A stretch of 64,000 nt of DNA, from contig NZ_JAQMWP010000022.1 in NCBI RefSeq assembly GCF_030403745.1, positions 62,001 through 126,000 of the forward strand. Direction: 5' to 3'. Every line of letters starts with the position of its first letter. Within the stretch, counting starts at the first letter, position 1. The notes beneath the pieces were generated by a model that had not been told where the DNA came from, did no database searches, and worked only from the letters and a program-made list of their open reading frames with translations. This document shows positions 41,705 through 49,637 of this stretch, piece by piece. A program made the translations under genes and the position numbers. Source of the stretch: Streptomyces sp. S.PB5 (lineage in GTDB: Bacteria; Actinomycetota; Actinomycetes; Streptomycetales; Streptomycetaceae).

Positions 41705-42133
41705 ATGGCGACGAAGCGTATGACCCCCGGTTTCTCCGACCAGGTGATGGGCCTGGTCAAATCCCTGCGCACGGACGCTCCGGACTGTGTCGCCTCGGGC
41801 GTGGTCGACATGTCCACCGGCATGCTCCTGTCGTACGAGACGGTCGAGAACCACCCGCCCGAGGTCCTGGACCTGCTCGCGGGCGCGACCCTCGACCTCT
41901 TCCAGGGCCGTACGGTCGTGATGATCGAGGACGTCTTCAAGGAGCGCCGCGGGATCAGCAGTGACAACCACTTCTTCCAGGAGATCCTGGTCAACAGCGA
42001 GAACCTCACCCACCTGTTCGTCCGGCTGAACGAGCAACAGGACGTCGTGGCCGTGGTGGTGTGCCGCAAGTCCGTGAACGTGGGCATGCTCTTCGCCCAA
42101 GTGCGGCGCGTGGTGCGGGAGTACAGCCTCTGA
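41705..42133 (+). CDS. Second roadblock/LC7-like protein
   Basis: 142 residues: SDQVMGLVKSLRTDAPDCVA, VDMSTGMLLSYETVENHPPE, then a longer centre (VMIEDVFKERRGISSDNHFF, IVE-like strand) and a final VCRKSVNVGMLFAQVRRVVR. It looks like a distant roadblock/LC7 member that could pair with the previous protein as a heterodimer. ATG at 41705 with GAAGGGATGG around it. The unit ends at a strong terminator. Confidence 0.8.
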   Translation: MATKRMTPGFSDQVMGLVKSLRTDAPDCVASGVVDMSTGMLLSYETVENHPPEVLDLLAGATLDLFQGRTVVMIEDVFKERRGISSDNHFFQEILVNSENLTHLFVRLNEQQDVVAVVVCRKSVNVGMLFAQVRRVVREYSL

Positions 42134-42158
42134 CGGCATCGAGCCGGGCGCATCGAAA

Positions 42159-42184
42159 GGGCCCCTCCGGTGAAGGAGGGGCCC
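42159..42184. terminator. Bidirectional terminator between convergent genes
   Basis: GGGCCCCTCC (42159-42168) and GGAGGGGCCC (42175-42184) form a perfect ten-base stem around GGTGAA. It lies between the roadblock gene (stop 42133) and the stop of the FtsX-like permease gene (42208), so it can end both transcripts. Confidence 0.85.
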
Positions 42185-42207
42185 CCGTCCGGAAAGCCGG
42201 ACTACTG

Positions 42208-44544
42208 CTACTCCGTCCGCAGTCCGTCCGGCCGCATCAGCCGCAGCAGCGGCGGCAGGCTGAGCAGGGTCACCACGAGGACGACCGCGGCGCCCGCGCC
42301 CGTCATCGACAGCACGCTCGGCCAGTGCACGGAGACCGGGGTGTCCGTCATCTTCAGCAGGACCGCGCCGAGTGTCAGCCCCACCGTCGAGGCCAGCACC
42401 AGCCCGAGGCCGATCGGGATCGCCGTCTGCCACAGCACCGACAGGCTCAGCGTGGAGCGCCGGGTGCCGAAGGCGATCAGCGACGACAGCAGCTTCTTGC
42501 GCTCGCGCAGCTGCTCCAGCTGGGAGACCAGCAGGCTCGCGCCGATCAGCAGCAGGACGCAGGTGGCGCCGATGAACAGGCCGCCGCGGATGGCGGCGTA
42601 GTTCTGGTCGCGCACGCTGGAGGTGAACTCGATGGGCTCGTTGTACGGATCGATGATCGCCCCCGTGTTGCGGACGTACTCCAGGGCGTCGGGCACGGCG
42701 TTGTCGAGCCCGAGGTACAGCTCGCCGGTGAGCAGCCGGTCGGCTCCGGAAGGCAGCGCCGAGGGCGTCAGCAGCAGGCCCGCGCGGCCGACCCGGCTCG
42801 CATCCGCGGTGCCCTGAACGGTCGTGAGACGGTCCGGGACGGTCCAGGCGACCGACTTCGTCGTCTTGTCGTCGTCGGAGTCGTCGAACCAGAGCTTGCT
42901 GCCGCTCTTGACCATTGCTTTCGTGTCGTAGTCGTAGTCGCCGGTCTTCAGGACGAACACATCGCCGTCCCGGCAGGAGGGGAGCGTCGCGACCTTGCTC
43001 AGGGACGCGCAGGTGCCGACGGACACCGGGGCGAAGTTCTCCGGGTCGACACGGCTGCTGACGAGGTACCCCTCGGAGAGGTCGTAGACGTGCTCGACGC
43101 CCCGGGTCGCCGCGAACTTCTCCTTGATCGGGGCCACCGGGCTCCCCGAAGGCACGTCCACGGCGATCTGCGCGCCGGTGACCTTCTGCGTCTTGTCCTC
43201 CGTGTACTGGCTGTCGACGCCGGCGAACAGCATCTGCAGGGCGATCGCCCCGGCCACCGCCACCGCGATGCCGTTGACCATGCGGGCCGCCGTACCGCTG
43301 CTCAACTGGAGCCTGCGGACGGCCAGTTGCCAGGCGACCGGTCCCGCGCCGAGCCGTGCGACCACGGCCTCGACGACCCAGGGGAGCAGCGCGGTCACCC
43401 CGACCAGCAGCAGCATCACACCGCCGATGGTGAGGTACTGGTTGAAGTTCCCGCCGTCACGGCCCTGGCCGATCATCGGGTAGAGCATCGCGAATCCGCC
43501 CAGCGGCAGCAGCAGCCGCCACCACAGCCGGCGCCGCGAGGGCTTCGCCGTACGCACCACGCCGAGCGGTTCGATGACGACCCCGCGCAGCGCGAACTGC
43601 GTGACCAGCACGGCGGCCGCGGGCACCGCGACGGCGACCAGCAGGGCCAGCAGGGGCGAGGGGTTGAGATAGCTCGGGAAGAAGCTGTAGTCGAAGACCT
43701 CTACGGAGCCCGCTATCTGACGTCCGATCAGGAAGAATCCGGTGCCCAGGACCAGTCCGACCAGGGCCCCGGCCATCGCCTCGCCCGCCGCGACCCGCCG
43801 GGTCATCCGCACGTCGGTGCCGATCAGCCGCAGCGCGGCGAGCCGCCGGTCGCGCCGTTCGCCGCCGAAGCGTACGGCCGCCGCGATGAAGACGGCGACG
43901 GGCGTCAGCAGCACCGCGAAGACGACCAGGATCAGCAGGAGCAGTACGGGGTCGAGCGGCTCCGAGGGCGGGCTGGGCTCCCCGAACCGGTCGATGCGGT
44001 TCACGGTGCCGCCGTCGATCTTCGATGCGAGGTTCTCGGCGCCCCGGTAGAAGGCGAGTTCGGCCGAACCGACCAGCCCGCTCTCCCCGATGGTCCCGAC
44101 GATCCGCTCCGGCAGCCGCTCCCGCAGCAGCTTGCCGTCGTCGGAGTCCAGGAGCTTCTTCAGCGCGGGGGAGACGACCATCTCGCCCGGCTCGGGGAAG
44201 GCGGAAACCCCGGGCGGCAGCGGCGACTTGGCGCCCTCGGGCTCCAACTCCCGTCCCCGCACGTTCTTGTCGTGGTACGTCGTGGTGATGTACCCGACGA
44301 CCAGCGTGTCGTCCGCCTTCTTCAGCCGTTCCGCGCTGAACCTCATGTCGGAGCGCGCCGTCTCCCGCTCGTCGCGCGTCGCCATGGCGTTCGGGATCGC
44401 GGTCGTCAGAAGCAGCAGCGCCACCCCGAGACCGACCCCGACGGCCGTCAGCAGCACCCGGATCCAGCCCTCGCGCCCTCCGGCGAACGCGAATCTGACC
44501 CCCATCGCGAGGTCCCGCGCCCACTGTCCCCCTGCGGAACTCAT
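42208..44544 (-). CDS. FtsX-like ABC transporter permease (MacB type)
   Basis: 778 residues. A membrane helix near residues 25-47 (VLLTAVGVGLGVALLLLTTA), a large extracytoplasmic domain, a first FtsX triple (LLLILVVFAVLLTPVAVFIA, AMAGALVGLVLGTGFFLIG, LLALLVAVAVPAAAVLVTQF), a middle pair of helices, a second outside domain, and a second FtsX triple near the end. This is the 8-10 helix layout of exporters linked to resistance or lipid/lipoprotein export. ATG at 44544 overlaps the ATPase stop (ATGA). Partner: the ATPase at 44541-45227. Confidence 0.92.
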   Translation of the reverse strand: MSSAGGQWARDLAMGVRFAFAGGREGWIRVLLTAVGVGLGVALLLLTTAIPNAMATRDERETARSDMRFSAERLKKADDTLVVGYITTTYHDKNVRGRELEPEGAKSPLPPGVSAFPEPGEMVVSPALKKLLDSDDGKLLRERLPERIVGTIGESGLVGSAELAFYRGAENLASKIDGGTVNRIDRFGEPSPPSEPLDPVLLLLILVVFAVLLTPVAVFIAAAVRFGGERRDRRLAALRLIGTDVRMTRRVAAGEAMAGALVGLVLGTGFFLIGRQIAGSVEVFDYSFFPSYLNPSPLLALLVAVAVPAAAVLVTQFALRGVVIEPLGVVRTAKPSRRRLWWRLLLPLGGFAMLYPMIGQGRDGGNFNQYLTIGGVMLLLVGVTALLPWVVEAVVARLGAGPVAWQLAVRRLQLSSGTAARMVNGIAVAVAGAIALQMLFAGVDSQYTEDKTQKVTGAQIAVDVPSGSPVAPIKEKFAATRGVEHVYDLSEGYLVSSRVDPENFAPVSVGTCASLSKVATLPSCRDGDVFVLKTGDYDYDTKAMVKSGSKLWFDDSDDDKTTKSVAWTVPDRLTTVQGTADASRVGRAGLLLTPSALPSGADRLLTGELYLGLDNAVPDALEYVRNTGAIIDPYNEPIEFTSSVRDQNYAAIRGGLFIGATCVLLLIGASLLVSQLEQLRERKKLLSSLIAFGTRRSTLSLSVLWQTAIPIGLGLVLASTVGLTLGAVLLKMTDTPVSVHWPSVLSMTGAGAAVVLVVTLLSLPPLLRLMRPDGLRTE

Positions 44545-45227
44545 ACGACTCGCTCCATGTCCCGGGACTTGCCGTCCCGTACGACGATCTCGCGGTCGGA
44601 GTAGGCCGCCACCCGCGCCTCGTGCGTGACGAGCACGACGGCCGCGTTGGTGGACCGCGCGGCCTCGGTGAGCAGCTCCATGACCCGCTCGCCGTTGAGC
44701 GAGTCGAGCGCGCCGGTCGGCTCGTCGGCGAACAGCACACGCGGGCTGGTCACCAGCGCCCGTGCCACCGCGACGCGCTGCCCCTGACCGCCGGAGACCT
44801 CCCCGGGCCGCTTCTTCCTCAGGTCGTCGACCTCGAGCCGTTCCATCCACCCGAGCGCGGTCTTCTCGGCCTCCTTGCGGGAGGTGCCGTTGAGCCGCAG
44901 CGGCAGGGCGACGTTCTCGACGCAGGTCAACTCGGGGACCAGCTGGCCGAACTGGAAGACGAACCCGAACTCGGAGCGGCGCAGCGCGCTGCGCTGGGCG
45001 TCGTTCATGGTCGCCATCTCGCGCCCGTTGTACATGATCGAGCCCGAGTCGGGCGTCACGATCCCGGCGAGACAGTGCAGCAGCGTCGACTTGCCGGACC
45101 CGGAGGGGCCCATCACGGCGACGACCTCACCGGGGTGGATGGAGAACTCGGCGCCGTCGAGCGCGAGGGTCGGGCCGTACGCCTTGCGCAGGTCGTCGGC
45201 CACGAGAAGGGAACCGGCAGGAGTCAC
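44541..45227 (-). CDS. ABC transporter ATP-binding protein
   Basis: 228 residues, complete nucleotide-binding domain of the LolD/MacB type. Walker A GPSGSGKSTLLHCLA, Q-loop FQFGQLVPELT, signature EVSGGQGQRVAVARALV, Walker B VLFADEPTGALDS and H-loop VVLVTHEARVAAYS. It energises the permease encoded directly downstream. Overlaps both the PadR gene (4 bp) and the permease gene (4 bp), so PadR-ATPase-permease is one operon. Confidence 0.95.
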   Translation of the reverse strand: MTPAGSLLVADDLRKAYGPTLALDGAEFSIHPGEVVAVMGPSGSGKSTLLHCLAGIVTPDSGSIMYNGREMATMNDAQRSALRRSEFGFVFQFGQLVPELTCVENVALPLRLNGTSRKEAEKTALGWMERLEVDDLRKKRPGEVSGGQGQRVAVARALVTSPRVLFADEPTGALDSLNGERVMELLTEAARSTNAAVVLVTHEARVAAYSDREIVVRDGKSRDMERVV

Positions 45228-45748
45228 TGGGCCACCACCTGGGCGAGTTTGTCGAGGCGCGCGGCGGTCAGTTCCAGCCAGCGCAGATCGGCTTCGAGAT
45301 GGAACAGGGCGTGGTCGCAGATCAGCTGGTCCGCGAGGTCACCCTTCCGCTTGCGGTCGGTGAGGATCCGCATCATCCGCAGATGCTCCGAGCGCTGGGT
45401 GTCGAGGATGTCGGCCGCGTCGCGGTGCGTGAGCAGCGCCAGGACGACCTTCGTGTAGAGGGTCGACTGCAGATACGGCTCGGGCTTCTCCGGCGTGGCC
45501 AGCCACCGCTGTACGTCGGTGATGCCGGCCTCGGTGATCGCGTACCGCTTGCGCTCCGGACCGCCGCCCGCCTCGATGCCGTCGACCTCGACGAGACCGT
45601 TCTTCAGCAGGCGGGACATCGTCGAGTAGACCTGGCCGTAGTGCAGCGGCCGGTCGTGACCGAACTTCTCGTCGAAGGCCCGCTTCAGGTCGTAGCCGTG
45701 GCGGGGCCCGGACTCCAGGAGTCCCAAAAGGGTGTGACCGATGGACAT
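45224..45748 (-). CDS. PadR-family transcriptional regulator
   Basis: 174 residues. N-terminal PadR winged helix (TLLGLLESGPRHGYDLKRAF, QVYSTMSRLLKNGLVEVDGI, GPERKRYAITEAGITDVQRW) and a C-terminal helical VPDG-like dimerisation arm (LRMMRILTDRKRKGDL and following). PadR proteins repress exporter operons and are released by ligand. It is the first gene of the ABC exporter operon and lies 12 bp downstream of a perfect palindrome, so it probably represses itself and the exporter. Confidence 0.93.
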   Translation of the reverse strand: MSIGHTLLGLLESGPRHGYDLKRAFDEKFGHDRPLHYGQVYSTMSRLLKNGLVEVDGIEAGGGPERKRYAITEAGITDVQRWLATPEKPEPYLQSTLYTKVVLALLTHRDAADILDTQRSEHLRMMRILTDRKRKGDLADQLICDHALFHLEADLRWLELTAARLDKLAQVVAQ

Positions 45749-45760
45749 GGGGAGGACTGT

Positions 45761-45784
45761 ACATGCGGTGTATACCCCGCATGT
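45761..45784. promoter_or_regulatory. Palindromic PadR operator
   Basis: ACATGCGG-TGTATACC-CCGCATGT: perfect eight-base arms (45761-45768 and 45777-45784), with an inner GTATAC core. It fits the PadR pattern ATGT-N8-ACAT extended inside, and lies 12 bp upstream of the PadR start. A further GTATAC follows at 45784-45789. Repressor binding here would block the padR-ABC-FtsX operon. Confidence 0.7.
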
Positions 45785-45864
45785 ATACGTCGAGTGTGTA
45801 GACCGTGGGAACAGGCGCCCAGCCGCAGGTGGGAGGCGATTGTCACGGTTCTGCTACACGGACC

Positions 45865-46104
45865 TCAGGTCTCTGGATCCACCGGCGGACGGCCCCGGCG
45901 GGGCAGCGGGCCGGCGTCCCGCGGCAGCCGCCCCGCCTCCTTCAAGGCGCGCCGCAGCAGGAACTCGATCTGGGCGTTGGCCGAGCGCAGCTCGTCCCCG
46001 GCCCACCGGGCCAGTGCCTCGTACACCGCGGGATCCAGGCGCAGCAGCACCTGCTTGCGCTGTGAGCGACCTTGAGGGGCCGAACCCCCGGCGGGGGCCG
46101 TCAC
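45865..46104 (-). CDS. Ribbon-helix-helix (Arc-type) protein coupled to the SPFH gene
   Basis: 79 residues from GTG 46104, which overlaps the SPFH stop (GTGA). An RHH fold is clear: RKQVLLRLDPAVYEALARWA, then GDELRSANAQIEFLLRRAL, with a basic, Pro-rich tail. RHH proteins bind DNA as dimers. In this position it could regulate the operon or be an unusual partner of the SPFH protein. A longer frame to 46155 lies inside the SPFH gene and is not needed. Confidence 0.75.
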   Translation of the reverse strand: MTAPAGGSAPQGRSQRKQVLLRLDPAVYEALARWAGDELRSANAQIEFLLRRALKEAGRLPRDAGPLPRRGRPPVDPET

Positions 46105-47033
46105 TGGTAGAGGGTCCCCGTGTTCAGGACGGGCTGGGCCGCGCGGTCCCCGCACAGCACCACCATCAGGTTCGACACCATCGCCGCCTTCCGCTCCTCG
46201 TCCAGTGCCACGATGTCCTGCTCGCTGATCCGGGCCAGCGCCGCCTCGACCATCCCGACCGCGCCGTCCACGATCTGCCGCCGCGCCGCGACGATCGCCC
46301 CGGCCTGCTGCCGCTGGAGCATCGCCGAGGCGATCTCGGGAGCGTAGGCGAGGTGGGTGAAGCGGGACTCGATGATCTCGACGCCCGCCGCCTCCACGCG
46401 CGCGTGCAGCTCCAGGGCGAGCTTCTCGGTGATCTCCTCGGCGTTCCCGCGCAGCGACAGACCGCCCTCGTCATGGGCGTCGTACGGGTACTCGATGGCG
46501 ATGTGCCGGACGGCCGCCTCGGTCTGCGTCGAGACGAACTCGATGTAGTCGTCCACCTCGAAGGTCGCCTGCGCGGTGTCCTCGACCCGCCACACCACGA
46601 CCGCGGCGAGCTCGATCGGGTTGCCGTAGGCGTCGTTGACCTTCAGGACGGCCGTCTCGTGGTTCCGTACCCGCGTCGAGATCTTGGTGCGCGAGGTCAG
46701 CGGGTTCACCCAGCGCAGCCCGTCCTGCCGGATCGTCCCCCGGTACCGCCCGAAGAGCTGCACGACCCGCGCCTCGCCCGGCGCCACCATGTTCAGCCCG
46801 CACATGGCGAGGAAGGCGGCGATCCCGACCAGGATGCCGCCCACGATGAGCGCGGCTTTTGCGCCGGTCGCCGGGACCGCCGTAGCGGCCGCAATCATTC
46901 CGGCGCCCGCGAACAGCCCCAGCAGCCCGAGCAGCAGGGCCAGCCCTCCGCCGATGCTGTGCGCGGCGAACTCCCGCACGCGCGGTGCGGGCATCTCGGG
47001 TACGTCGACCGTGGTGTCGTCGTGGGTGGTCAT
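46101..47033 (-). CDS. SPFH/band 7 membrane protein (slipin/prohibitin type)
   Basis: 310 residues from ATG 47033 (GGGGGAA upstream). Two hydrophobic helices (GGGLALLLGLLGLFAGAGMI, then ALIVGGILVGIAAFLAMCGL) precede the SPFH domain: VAPGEARVVQLFGRYRGTIR, GLRWVNPLTSRTKISTRVRN, ELAAVVVWRVEDTAQATFEV and a C-terminal helical part (ASAMLQRQQAGAIVAARRQI). SPFH proteins form membrane scaffolds or microdomains and are often coupled to proteases. Here the partner is an RHH protein instead. Confidence 0.92.
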   Translation of the reverse strand: MTTHDDTTVDVPEMPAPRVREFAAHSIGGGLALLLGLLGLFAGAGMIAAATAVPATGAKAALIVGGILVGIAAFLAMCGLNMVAPGEARVVQLFGRYRGTIRQDGLRWVNPLTSRTKISTRVRNHETAVLKVNDAYGNPIELAAVVVWRVEDTAQATFEVDDYIEFVSTQTEAAVRHIAIEYPYDAHDEGGLSLRGNAEEITEKLALELHARVEAAGVEIIESRFTHLAYAPEIASAMLQRQQAGAIVAARRQIVDGAVGMVEAALARISEQDIVALDEERKAAMVSNLMVVLCGDRAAQPVLNTGTLYQ

Positions 47034-47052
47034 GGGGTTCCCCCGTTCTCGT

Positions 47053-47098
47053 ATGCCGTCATCCGGCATAGCTCTGGTCTATCTAAGTGATAGCACTT
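47053..47098. promoter_or_regulatory. Inverted repeats upstream of the SPFH operon
   Basis: Three dyads within 46 bp: ATGCCG/CGGCAT (47053-47069), CTATC/GATAG (47079-47093) and AAGTG/CACTT (47085-47098), the last two overlapping. They sit 20-65 bp upstream of the SPFH start, where operator sites would be expected; the RHH protein is one candidate ligand. Inferred from sequence only. Confidence 0.4.
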
Positions 47099-47292
47099 TT
47101 ACCGGCGAAGGCAACCCTTCGAGTCGTTCGCTCGTCAGTTCCGTAAGGAATGGGTGCTGATTGTCACGTCCGCAAAAGACCGGATCGGCCGCCCTTTGTC
47201 ACATCTCCCGGTGTTAGCTTTCTGAGCTGACCTGAGCGGCGAACCTGTGTGACGCGTGCGCACACACGAGCGAAGCGGAGCGGAACGGACCC

Positions 47293-49575
47293 ATGGGACG
47301 AGCGGAAGAAAGACGAGCGCGACAGCGCGGCGGTCGCCGCCGTGCCGCGCCCAGAGGCCGTTCGTCGAGGATGGCGAGCGGCGGCAGCGAGAAGAGCGTC
47401 ATACGCCGGCTCTTCACCTGGAAGAAGATCCTCGGCGCGTTCCTAGGCTTCTGCCTGCTCGGCATCGGCGCGTTCATCGTGCTGTACATGATGGTGCAGG
47501 TCCCCGAGGGGAACGCGCTGGCCCAGAAGCAGAGCAACACCATCCGGTACAGCAACGGCGACGTCCTGGTCCGGGACGGCGAGGTGAACCGCGAGAACGT
47601 CGACCTCGCCAAGATCCCCAAGAAGGTCCAGCTCACCTTCGTCGCCGCCGAGAACAAGTCCTTCTACCAGGACTCCGGCATCGACCTGAAGGGCACCGCC
47701 CGCGGTCTGCTCAACACGCTGTCCGGCAAGGGCAAGCAGGGTGGTTCGACGATCACCCAGCAGTACGTCAAGAACTACTACCTCACCCAGGACCAGACGG
47801 TCACCCGCAAGCTCAGGGAGCTGGTGATCTCGCTCAAGGTCGACCGCGAGAAGTCCAAGGACGAGATCCTCGCGGGCTACATCAACACCAGCTACTACGG
47901 CCGTACCGCCTACGGCATCCAGGCCGCCGCACAGGCCTACTACCGCGTCGACGCCGACGAGCTGAGCGTCGAGCAGGGCGCCTACCTCGCCGCGCTGCTG
48001 CAGGCGCCGAGCCAGTACGACTGGAACGTCGCCTCCAAGACCAGCAAGAAACTGGTCACGCAGCGCTGGAACTACGTCCTGGACAACATGGTCGAGGAAG
48101 GCTGGCTGGACGCCTCCGAGCGCGCGGACATGAAGTTCCCCGTCCCGAAGGAGCCCAAGCCCGAGGCCGGGCTCAAGGGACAGAAGGGCTACTTCGTCAA
48201 GCTCGCCAAGCAGCAGCTCGTCAAGCAGCTGATGGCCAACGACGACCTCACCGAGGACGAGGCCGAGGCGCAGTACGAAAAGGGTGGCTGGACCATCACC
48301 CTCAACATCGACAAGAAGAAGCAGGCCCAGCTGGAGAAGGCCGTCAAGACCCAGCTGACCGAGAACCTGGACCCGGACGAGCGGGCGGTCGACAAGAACA
48401 TCCAGGCCGGTGCCGCCTCCGTCGACCCCAAGACGGGGAAGATCGTCGCCCTGTACGGCGGCGAGGACTACACCAAGCACTACTACAGCAACGCCAACCG
48501 CACCGACTACCAGCCCGCCTCGACGTTCAAGCCGGTCATCCTGGCGGCCGCCCTGGAGGAGGGCGCCGAGACCCAGGACGGCGACAAGATCACCGCTGAC
48601 ACGGTCTACGACGGCACCAGCAAGCGTCCGGTCGAGGGCAGCGACATCGCCTTCGCCCCGGAGAACGAGGACGACGAGGACTACGGCGACGTCACCGTCC
48701 AGACGGCGATGAACAAGTCCATCAACTCCGTCTTCGCGCAGATGGGCGTCGACGTGGGCATGGACAAGGTCCTGGCGACCGCCGAGAAGCTCGGCATGGA
48801 CACCGGCGGCATGAAGGCGCTGCCCGCCTACACGCTCGGCACGATGGGCGCGAGCCCGATCCAGATGGCCGGCGTCTACGCCACCCTCGACAACCACGGC
48901 AAGAAGGTCACCCCGACCATCATCAAGTCGGCCGAGCGCAACGGCGCCCCGGTCGAGATGAGCGACGCGATCGGCGACCAGGTCATCAGCCGCGAGACCG
49001 CCGACGCGGTGACCTCGGTGCTGACGGGCGTGGTCGACGACGGTACGGCCAGGAGGGCCGTCCGCAACAACCCGCTGCGCGACGGCCAGGAGGTCGCCGG
49101 CAAGACGGGTACGTCCGACGACAACCTCTCGGCCTGGTTCACCGGCTACACGCCCGACCTGGTCACCTCGGTCGGCCTGTTCGGCGAGGACTTCAAGACC
49201 AAGAAGCAGGCCAAGATGTACGGCGCCGGCGGCGAGGACCGCGTCAACGGCGGTGGCTTCCCGGCGCAGATCTGGGCGGCGTACATGTTCGGAGTGACGT
49301 CCACGGACGCCGAGTTCGACCTGGACACCGACCAGGGCGCGGCGGTCGAACCGTCGTTCACCCCGTCGCAGACGCCCAGCCGGACGCCGACGGAGGAGCC
49401 GACGAGCCAGGAGCCGACGACTCAGGCCCCGACGACCAAGGCCCCGACCCAGACGCCCACTCAGACGCCCACCCAGACCCCGACGCAGACACCCACCCAG
49501 ACACCCACGCAGACGCCGACGACGAAGCCGCCGATTGACGGCACGGACCCGGTGGACCCAGGGGGAGAGCAGTAA
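47293..49575 (+). CDS. Class A penicillin-binding protein (glycosyltransferase/transpeptidase)
   Basis: 760 residues. Basic cytoplasmic N-terminus, one membrane helix (about 46-70), GT51 glycosyltransferase domain with Glu120 in VAAENKSFYQDSGIDLKG and GGSTITQQYVKNYYL, then the transpeptidase domain with STFK (Ser410), SIN (Ser476-Asn478) and KTGT (Lys604). The tail from about 690 is a Pro/Thr/Gln repeat (PTQTPTQT...) that probably spans wall. It polymerises and crosslinks peptidoglycan. The 259-bp upstream region shows no gene. Confidence 0.95.
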   Translation: MGRAEERRARQRGGRRRAAPRGRSSRMASGGSEKSVIRRLFTWKKILGAFLGFCLLGIGAFIVLYMMVQVPEGNALAQKQSNTIRYSNGDVLVRDGEVNRENVDLAKIPKKVQLTFVAAENKSFYQDSGIDLKGTARGLLNTLSGKGKQGGSTITQQYVKNYYLTQDQTVTRKLRELVISLKVDREKSKDEILAGYINTSYYGRTAYGIQAAAQAYYRVDADELSVEQGAYLAALLQAPSQYDWNVASKTSKKLVTQRWNYVLDNMVEEGWLDASERADMKFPVPKEPKPEAGLKGQKGYFVKLAKQQLVKQLMANDDLTEDEAEAQYEKGGWTITLNIDKKKQAQLEKAVKTQLTENLDPDERAVDKNIQAGAASVDPKTGKIVALYGGEDYTKHYYSNANRTDYQPASTFKPVILAAALEEGAETQDGDKITADTVYDGTSKRPVEGSDIAFAPENEDDEDYGDVTVQTAMNKSINSVFAQMGVDVGMDKVLATAEKLGMDTGGMKALPAYTLGTMGASPIQMAGVYATLDNHGKKVTPTIIKSAERNGAPVEMSDAIGDQVISRETADAVTSVLTGVVDDGTARRAVRNNPLRDGQEVAGKTGTSDDNLSAWFTGYTPDLVTSVGLFGEDFKTKKQAKMYGAGGEDRVNGGGFPAQIWAAYMFGVTSTDAEFDLDTDQGAAVEPSFTPSQTPSRTPTEEPTSQEPTTQAPTTKAPTQTPTQTPTQTPTQTPTQTPTQTPTTKPPIDGTDPVDPGGEQ

Positions 49576-49579
49576 CGGA

Positions 49580-49613
49580 AGGGCGCCCGGCCGCGAAGGC
49601 CGGGCGCCCTTTT
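49580..49613. terminator. Bidirectional terminator between the PBP and phosphatase genes
   Basis: AGGGCGCCCGGCC (49580-49592) and GGCCGGGCGCCCT (49598-49610) form a perfect 13-base stem around GCGAA, followed by TTTT through 49613. It separates the PBP (stop 49575) from the convergent phosphatase gene (stop 49638). Confidence 0.9.
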
Positions 49614-49637
49614 GTCGGTTCGGGCCCAGGTGCGGGT

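Noticed and set aside
44545..44850. N-terminal extension of the FtsX-like permease frame
   Set aside because: It overlaps the ATP-binding protein gene, whose motifs are all present. The ATGA overlap at 44541-44544 and the ribosome context fix the permease start at 44544.
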